Shown here one piece after another: positions 57,301 to 64,000 of a DNA stretch of 64,000 nucleotides. The first letter of the stretch is position 1, and the number at the start of each line of letters is the position of its first letter. This DNA is from Augochlora pura (taxonomy: Eukaryota > Arthropoda > Insecta > Hymenoptera > Halictidae): assembly GCF_028453695.1 (NCBI RefSeq), contig NC_135774.1:2914001-2978000 (forward strand), given 5' to 3'. A program made the position numbers and the translations under genes. Below the pieces are notes generated by a model. The model was not told the DNA's origin. It saw only the letters and a program-made list of their open reading frames with translations, and ran no database searches.

Positions 57301-60300
57301 TCCTCCGTGCAACCGAGGAACTTCGTTCTCGCGTGGCCGCGTCGCCCATTCTTCGGGCAAAACTGCCGCGCCCGGGTATTTATCACTGCGCGCGAGGAAT
57401 CTACGTAACTTCGCGTGACGATTACTGTATTCTGGGTTACACTTTAGAAACTGGGCGCTCTGCCTTTTCTCCAACCAGACCAAAAAAGACTCGGAACTCC
57501 TTTCTCTCTGCTACGGAGACAGTGTTCCTAATATGACTTCTTTTACTTCTTCGCAGATTTTCAATTCAATTCTTAACACACTATACTGTAGCTGTCACAT
57601 AAACCGGGGGTTAACGAAGACAGTGTACTGTGTATAGCTAACCATTGACGAATCTTCAGCAAAACAGAGGAAAGGAAACTATTCTTCTAAAAAGGGTGCA
57701 GCTTTACCTCCATACTGTCGCGTTCGTATTCCCCGTACTGCTAGCCAGAAATTATTAACCTTCCAACGAGCGTTAGGAAAAGGTTAGTCTATGACGGCGG
57801 ACTCAATTCCACGTCGCGAAACGTTCGTTGACCCGGGCCGAGTGCCGACAAAGCCGCGTTTCTTAGTTCCCACAGGAGCCTCTTTCGTGTTGATCGTACG
57901 AACATTAATTCGGTCAGAAAGGACCCGAGCGGTAAGGAGCGAAGAGTGGAATGGGATCAAGGGAAGAGGGATAGAAGGGAACTTGTAACATATGTGTAAC
58001 GCGAGGGGCGTTTCGTGGCTGCGGTCTCGTCCATCTGTGGCAAGGAGCCCTAACGTAATTGCTACATCCTCAGATGCTGTCCCCGTGCCTGTGTGCACGC
58101 CGCACGATCCACGGGAATCGTCCACGATCCTCGCGAATAACTTTCCAACTTCGCGACGTTCTGTCCAAGAGCAGCCTTTAACCCTTTGCCCCGCGACTTC
58201 AATCAGATTAAAGCTAGCCAAGTCACGTTTCGGAATAACGTCGCTTTGAAATCGATCTAAAGTGATACGTTTGTTCGAAATCCAAAGTTCGTGGTACTGT
58301 AGGACAAAGGGTTCTGGGCCTTGTTTGCTTCGACCTTCCGACGCAAAGTGATCTTCATTGTTTTAAGATCAGGCTAGAACTTTAGACTGGAACCAGGTAT
58401 CTTATAAATTGCCAGAGTTTTCGACGAAGAAGCGTCGCGAGAAAGGGGACTTAGGACTCTGTCGTAGAAAAGTCCTCGGGGCTCGCTATTTTCCGCGGAC
58501 ATCGTCGAAGGATTTCTCGTCGGTTCGGACAGGGTCGCCGGGCCCCGTACGCGGGCAAGATGCAAATGCACGTGTGCGTGTGCCCGCGATCACGGGCCCT
58601 TCCGTCACGCGACGTGCCGCGTCCGCCCGGGCCCCCGTTCCCTTCTCCTTTCTTCCTCTTCTCCTCTTCTTTCCGCCGAGAGCGTCTCGCTCGTCAGGGG
58701 CCGAGAGCTTTTTTTCGTGGATGGTCACCGGTTGCACGTGAGGACGGATTCCCGCGGGTGTACCGCGGGGCCCCCTTCGTGAAATTGACGGTTCCACGGG
58801 AACACCGCACGCCCGAGATATACGCCGAAATTAACGATTCATGAACTTCCTGGTTTCTCCTTTCGCTTCAATTTGTCCACGGTCGTTCCTGCACGTGATA
58901 CCCTTAATTTTTTCGTTACCCGAATCCCCCTTCGGGCGGTTCGTCGGATTTATCAGATTTGTCGGTGGCGATGTTCGATCCAAAGACTTCGATCGAGTTC
59001 AACGAAACTCTCGTTCAAGCGAACGAGTTCTCATTGGGAGGTTCAGTTTAGCAAATTTCGAAGGTTGCAAGCCCGAGTTAGGGCTTTTTGCCCGGGGGCT
59101 CGTTCCACCGTTTTTCACGACGCCTAACGTTACCGGCAAGATTAACCCCGCGCCGGCAAATAAAAGCGCGCCCGAAGATAACGTAATAAATCTTCATTAG
59201 GATGAAAAAAGCGGGGGCTAGATACACAGGCGGCTAATGCGACGATAAATGGTCGGCGTCTTCCTTAAATTTTCCTCGCGTGCGACGTCTTGTTACCGTC
59301 GCGTCTTTCGTTTGTTTAAACAATTAAATTCGCCGCATTGTTCGCCGGGATGATTACAAACCCCGAACAGCCACGGGGATTTGTTGTCCGGTCGTTTGTC
59401 AAGCAAACAGAGGGTGGCAGCGCGGCGTCTTCTCGTCGAAATGAAGGGTTGCTCGTAAATGTCGGGTTAGCCTGGTCCCGGGCCCGCCTCGAAAATCCTC
59501 GGGATCTTCTAATTCAATTAGGATTCCGCCGCGCAGACCCGAAATCAGCCGGCGATTAGAGTAACCTTATCATTACGTCCCGAGTGATCCCCGAGTGCTT
59601 CCCATGCCGTTCGCGCGATCGAGCGAACGCTAATCTCTCCCGAGGAATCCATCGAAGAAACGCGCGCGCGCGCGCCTCGCTCGCGATCGAACGAAAGCGA
59701 ACGTTTTTTTTTTGCGCAACACGCGAATCATTGATTTCACATGTCAGTCATCGATGATTACAGCCCCGAAACTCCTGAGAACGGGGACTTCGCCGGCCGG
59801 CTTCCGTTCGCGGCGGAAGTTGGACCCATAATTTTCCGTGCAATTTCAAGTGGACTTCGTCAAATCCGTGGCGCTAGTCGATCAGAGCCAGTGACGTTTT
59901 CTCACCGCAGACTGTTTTTAAATTGGCCACCGCTTATCCGGCGGAAGAGGAGAGAATGGCGCGCGCATAATGCAGCCTGATCGCATGGCCGGCAGTCCGA
60001 GGTATTCGGATAAGTACACCGGAATTGTAATCGTACGATCGAACAATGGTGTTCTTACAGAAAATCGAAGGAAAGTGAAACGACGATTGTTGTCCCTATC
60101 CGTCGCAACCGTTTCGTAACATTTAATTGCATCGTTATTCCACCAATAACGGAAACTAATGCGGCTTCGTTTTATCTACGAAACCAGTTAGACGGTGGTT
60201 CGTCTGGATCCTGTATTCGTTTCATTTTCTTTATAGTTTCTCTAAATGCTGTAGAACGTATACATCAAAGTAGCCCTGGGCAAGGGTAACTTCAAAGTGT

Positions 60301-61086
60301 TGCAGTTCCGCGAAAAAAAATCGCAAACACGTTTTTCTTTTTTTAAATTAAAGGGGAACGATCGGACTTTATTTACCTGCGAACGGCATTCCTGAAAAAA
60401 ATTTATCAAAGTCTGTACATTTCGTCAAATTTGTCCATTTTATATATGTCATACACATGCTCGCATTTAAAGAGTTAGCAATGGTGCGCCCTAACTTAGA
60501 ATCGAGAAATAGTATCTTACAGTAGAGGTTTCAAGCTTTAATTTGGAAAAATGAAATAAACTATCCAATAATTAAAAAAAAATAACTATGATCCGACGAT
60601 GATTTTTCGTGGAATTAACGCGAGTCAAAGTTACCTAATTCGTCAAGAAACTGGTAAAAACGAGGTTTCGGAGCTCGGACGAAGGGGTCCGGTTGGACGA
60701 AAAATCGGCGCCGAGAAAGCCGATGTCCGGTGGCGCGTCATCGGTCGCGTTCCCGCGGTCACCGCGCCGATACTTTCGGACTTGTTCGTGCAGCTAATGG
60801 TCTCGTGGTGCATTAGATTCGTAAATTCGCCGGCACGCCGGGGACGGGGGCCGATAATTGGAGCGAGTGCGGGGCCCCGATATCGCGTTGAATGGAGAAA
60901 GAGGGACGCATGCACGCAGCTTCTGAAAGGAATCCCCGTGCGTCCCGGTGTGCGGTTGCCGCCCTTGCGCCTCGGTGGCAGAAGCAGACGTTGTAACGCC
61001 GAGATTTACAGTGGCGCTTGTAGGCAATAAGTCATGTCCGGTGAACATGTCGCCTACCGCAGACCTTCCACGCGTGGCCCGTCCGC

Positions 61087-61095
61087 ATATATAAA
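61087..61095 (+). promoter_or_regulatory. TATA-like word
   Basis: TATATAAAG stands out in GC-rich surroundings. No initiator or coding exon can be tied to it, so this is only a candidate. Confidence 0.2.
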
Positions 61096-62484
61096 GATGG
61101 CCGTGCCGTGAAACGCGATACGCGCGTATACCAGCGCGGCTCCAGCCACTCCTTCTCGATAATATCGCTGCGATACGCTCTCCGCCACGATTTCGGTGCA
61201 TTCGATGCGTCTCGGTCCCGAGACCCGGCCGGCTTTCCTACGATTTATCGCCGCGCTTTTTTTCGTTAAATATCCGGCTGACAAATGTCCGAAAAATTTC
61301 CGAGAAGCGGCCCGGGGGCTTCGCCGCGTCCTTCCTGGACGCCTCCACCTGTGAACCGCATCGATTCACTCGTTGATACCGTTCTATGATCGTTCTGCTC
61401 AAATTATTATTATAATTCATTTATAATACAATTATTAATATAAGTATATAGATGCTCGTATCCTGAATTGTTTCGGTCATTTTTATCTAGCAAAGTTATT
61501 CTCTTACATTTCTACTATGTTCTCTGTTCCACGTGCTCGCTGTTACTTCACTCGTTTTGCTCGAATTCATTTCATTTTACCCCACAGTGGGTATTCATCT
61601 GTAAATAAAAAAATGAATTTCAGAGTTTAAAAAAAAATTGATGGAATCTCAGGTAGCATCTCAGGCGGGATCTCTCCGGCTAGGCAATTCGTACACCATT
61701 GTTCACGGATCTTTCTTAAATACCGAGTTATTTCCACGTCCGTCGGTTCTGTTTCTCGTTTTCAGCCGTACGAAATCCTCGCCGGGGGAATCTGTGACTG
61801 GGTCCAGGGTTCCATCGTTGCGTCGTACATCGGCCGACATTGTATTGGGGGGGGCCCCCGGATGATTGGTCCGCTCTCGAAAACCTAACGATGATTGTTC
61901 GTAATAATTTTCGTTGGCGCGCCGGTCCTTTCAGTGTCACGCCATGCGCGGACCCCGGTGTGTTCTCCCGGGATGTAAATTTCTGGCCGCCCCGGCCAAC
62001 CTCTTTCCCGTTTTCTTTGATCGCACGGGAGTCGTCGAACGCGACGACGAAATTGCTAATTCCGTACGTCCGATCGTGGACGATTTCGCGTCGGTTTCGC
62101 ATCCGGTCAAACCCTCCCCTCCCCTCCCCTCTCTCCACCGCCGCCGCTGCCGCGCGCCCGGTGCATCGAGGACGCGCAATTTTTGAAGGGGCGAACGGTA
62201 ATGACAGAGCCGGCGCGCTCCCCGGTCCGAAAAACCCGAAAAAAAGTACGCTATCCCAAATTCGTGGAATGCGGTCAACCGATCGCGTCCCAATTCGGCG
62301 TCTCCGCGAGACGATTTCTTTCATCACCCTCCGTAAAACCCTCTCCCATTGGAACTACTAGATTTAGAAATTAATTCTAACCGATTTTTCGCAGGAACGA
62401 AAGTTTCATTAAAACGAAAAATCTAATAATTAAATCGTGGAAATGTTCGCTATTTTGAAGAGGAATTGTTTTACCGCTTCTTAA

Positions 62485-62676
62485 CACTAGATTGCCTAAG
62501 CAAGCGTCATTTTGACTGTTTTTCAATTTCAATTAGAAAAATAATTATGTAAATAATGACACAGCTTCTTATAATTTTGTGAATTTTTCTACAAGATATA
62601 AATGCGTTTATTAATCATTGTTGTTGCCCCCCCCCCCCTTTCATTTTCCCGTCTTCTTTTTCCCGTCTTTCTAGTG
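62485..62676. mobile_element. TTAA-flanked short element (piggyBac-type MITE)
   Basis: TTAA (62481-62484) precedes CACTAGA, and TCTAGTG precedes TTAA (62677-62680), an exact inverted repeat with TTAA on both sides. The 192-bp body is AT-rich, non-coding and carries a C12 run. It contrasts sharply with the GC-rich flanks, as expected for an insertion. Confidence 0.6.
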
Positions 62677-63171
62677 TTAAACAAGGGCTTGCATTTGGTC
62701 GGGTTAGAACGTCGAGGGTACCGTTCGCGAACTCATCAACGTCACGAACGACTTCGTATGACGTATTGTTAGTATCGATGACTCGAGTATCCGCCGACAA
62801 TCCGTCGCGAATGGCGGCGAGATCTCGGCGCCGACTCGTCACCGCGCGCAACAAAATAATCATTCGAATCCGATACCGAAGGAGATTCCTCCGGCGATCG
62901 AGCCCCGGCATATCGATCAAGTCGCCGGTAAAGAAAGGTGGTTCTCGTGGTGGAGCGGAGAGAGATCCGTGGAGGAGGGGCAGGGGCAGGGGGGGGGAGT
63001 GAAGACCTCAGCCGGAGTGTGACCTCCGACCCCCGCGGATCCCGAGCACGCATAATGCCTTATTGTAATTACAATAAAGGTTATCTCGCCGGGATTTCGA
63101 GGCTCCGGGGCCATTCAGTCATTCGCGTTATTGAGATGGTAAGCGAGTGTCAGGACGAGGAGGGGAACAGC

Positions 63172-63172
<1 letters not shown>

Positions 63173-63212
<40 letters not shown>
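63173..63212. repeat. (GA)n microsatellite
   Basis: A nearly pure run of about twenty AG units. Confidence 0.95.
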
Positions 63213-63215
<3 letters not shown>

Positions 63216-63760
63216 GGAAGGTGGACTCGAGAGAACTCGAAGGTGGAACGAAGAAAGAAAGAGAGAGAAACGAAAGCAGGCTCGAGTGTGGGAGGAGAGA
63301 GGACGCGCGCGTGTGTTCCACGGAGGACGTAGACTGTAGACGAACCAGAAATCATGTGGGCGATAAGGTATCGGGATATTGTGTATCTGACCGAGCCGGG
63401 AGTAAGATAGATAGCCGGTTCCGCGTGGAACCGAGAAAGATGGAGCAGCGAAGAGGGATCAGCCGAGAGACGATCGCTCCCCGATTCGAATTTCATCGTG
63501 CGGGATCAACCGTGGATCCCGTGTCGAGCAATTACGTCCCTCCCCGTTCCGCCGCGATCGCGTCGGTCCCGTCCGAACCGTTCCCGGTTCTTCGCCTGAT
63601 TCGACCTACGAACGGGTCGCCGCTTTTGCCAACCTAAGATGCGACATTTTTTGGATATTTCTCCGACAGTCGACAAGTTCCTCAATCTTTTAGAGCTAAT
63701 CTAGTCGACGAGGAAAGGAGGAGACAATTTCTGACTTGGTAAAGAAGAGTATGAGGATAT

Positions 63761-63892
63761 TCCTAGTCGTTTTAGATTTATTTTATATTCCCAGTCATTT
63801 TAGATTTATTTTATATTCCTAGTCATTTTAGATTTATTTTATATTCCTAGTCATATTAGATTTATTTATATATAGTCATAGTAGATTTATTT
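63761..63892. repeat. 28-bp tandem repeat, about 4.7 copies
   Basis: Units start at 63761, 63789, 63817 and 63845 with consensus TCCTAGTCATTTTAGATTTA followed by TTTTATAT. The last copies are more diverged and the array fades out near 63892. Confidence 0.9.
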
Positions 63893-64000
63893 GGACAGTT
63901 GAGCACGATAATAAATTCCTTCAAAAACTAGGTAGCCATAAAAAAATTACAAACACATAGACATCTTTAGAACACTACAAGTAATTGCACCATTTATTAT

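Larger units (their letters stand above)
51869..64000. other. 12-kb gene-poor, CpG-rich region
   Basis: I find no exon chain or recognisable protein. Many frames are open on several strands at once because stop codons are rare in this GC- and CpG-rich DNA. Contents are GA/GT microsatellites (54290-54320, 63173-63212), long C or G runs (62627-62638, 62990-62998), a TATATAAAG word at 61087-61095, a TTAA-flanked short element (62485-62676) and a 28-bp tandem repeat (63761-63892). It may be regulatory DNA of a gene beyond the window. Confidence 0.5.

Noticed and set aside
56758..57536. Two overlapping frames of 170-216 codons
   Set aside because: Arg/Ser/Phe-rich, mutually overlapping and with antisense frames equally open. 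No recognisable protein.
58182..58311. Possible third piggyBac-type MITE
   Set aside because: CCCTTTG/CAAAGGG ends are present and TTAA lies on the left, but the right flank is TTCT and the inverted repeat is only 7 bp. Too weak.

Overview
The window looks like nuclear DNA of an insect, most probably a hymenopteran (bee, ant or wasp). Genes are split by short GT-AG introns, mostly 60-600 bp. CpG is not depleted, and GC-rich and AT-rich blocks alternate. Two TTAA-flanked, piggyBac-type short elements are present. The protein-coding genes match insect orthologues by their motifs. I could not run a search, so species assignment is inference.

Layout: 1-6.25 kb has no recognisable gene, only simple repeats and a 33-bp tandem repeat. 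6.26-14.8 kb holds a 20-exon gene for a DC-STAMP-domain (DCST1/2, sneaky-family) membrane protein with a RING-like Cys cluster and an exceptional ~1,200-residue charged tail. 15.3-20.6 kb holds a six-exon gene for a 1,346-aa Cys-cluster protein that I do not recognise. 21.9-26.2 kb is cysteine dioxygenase, with a 3.3-kb first intron. 26.9-27.4 kb is SDHAF3, 28.2-29.8 kb a NUDT19-type hydrolase and 30.2-32.3 kb the DNA primase large subunit. Primase converges tail to tail with mitochondrial threonine 3-dehydrogenase (34.4-32.4 kb, minus). 37.7-43.8 kb is a 1,503-aa extracellular leucine-rich-repeat protein (artichoke/convoluted type) with a GC-AG first intron. 45.9-44.6 kb (minus) is proteasome subunit Rpn8. 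48.0-48.6 kb is intronless ITPA. 49.2 kb has a textbook TATA-Inr promoter driving only a 26-codon frame. 50.12 kb is tRNA-Asn(GTT). 50.9-51.9 kb is prohibitin 1. 52-64 kb is GC-rich, gene-poor DNA with microsatellites, one short TTAA-flanked element and a terminal tandem repeat.

The genes are mostly independent housekeeping loci: sulfur amino-acid catabolism, complex II assembly, DNA priming, threonine catabolism, proteasome, nucleotide sanitation, mitochondrial scaffold. The adjacent DCST and Cys-cluster genes stand out as the least ordinary part of the window. DCST proteins are known from sperm, and both genes carry lineage-type disordered, Lys/Glu-rich and Cys-clustered sequence. They are the best candidates here for undescribed biology.

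All gene models were built by hand by joining exons at splice sites that keep one open frame. Transcript evidence would be the decisive check.
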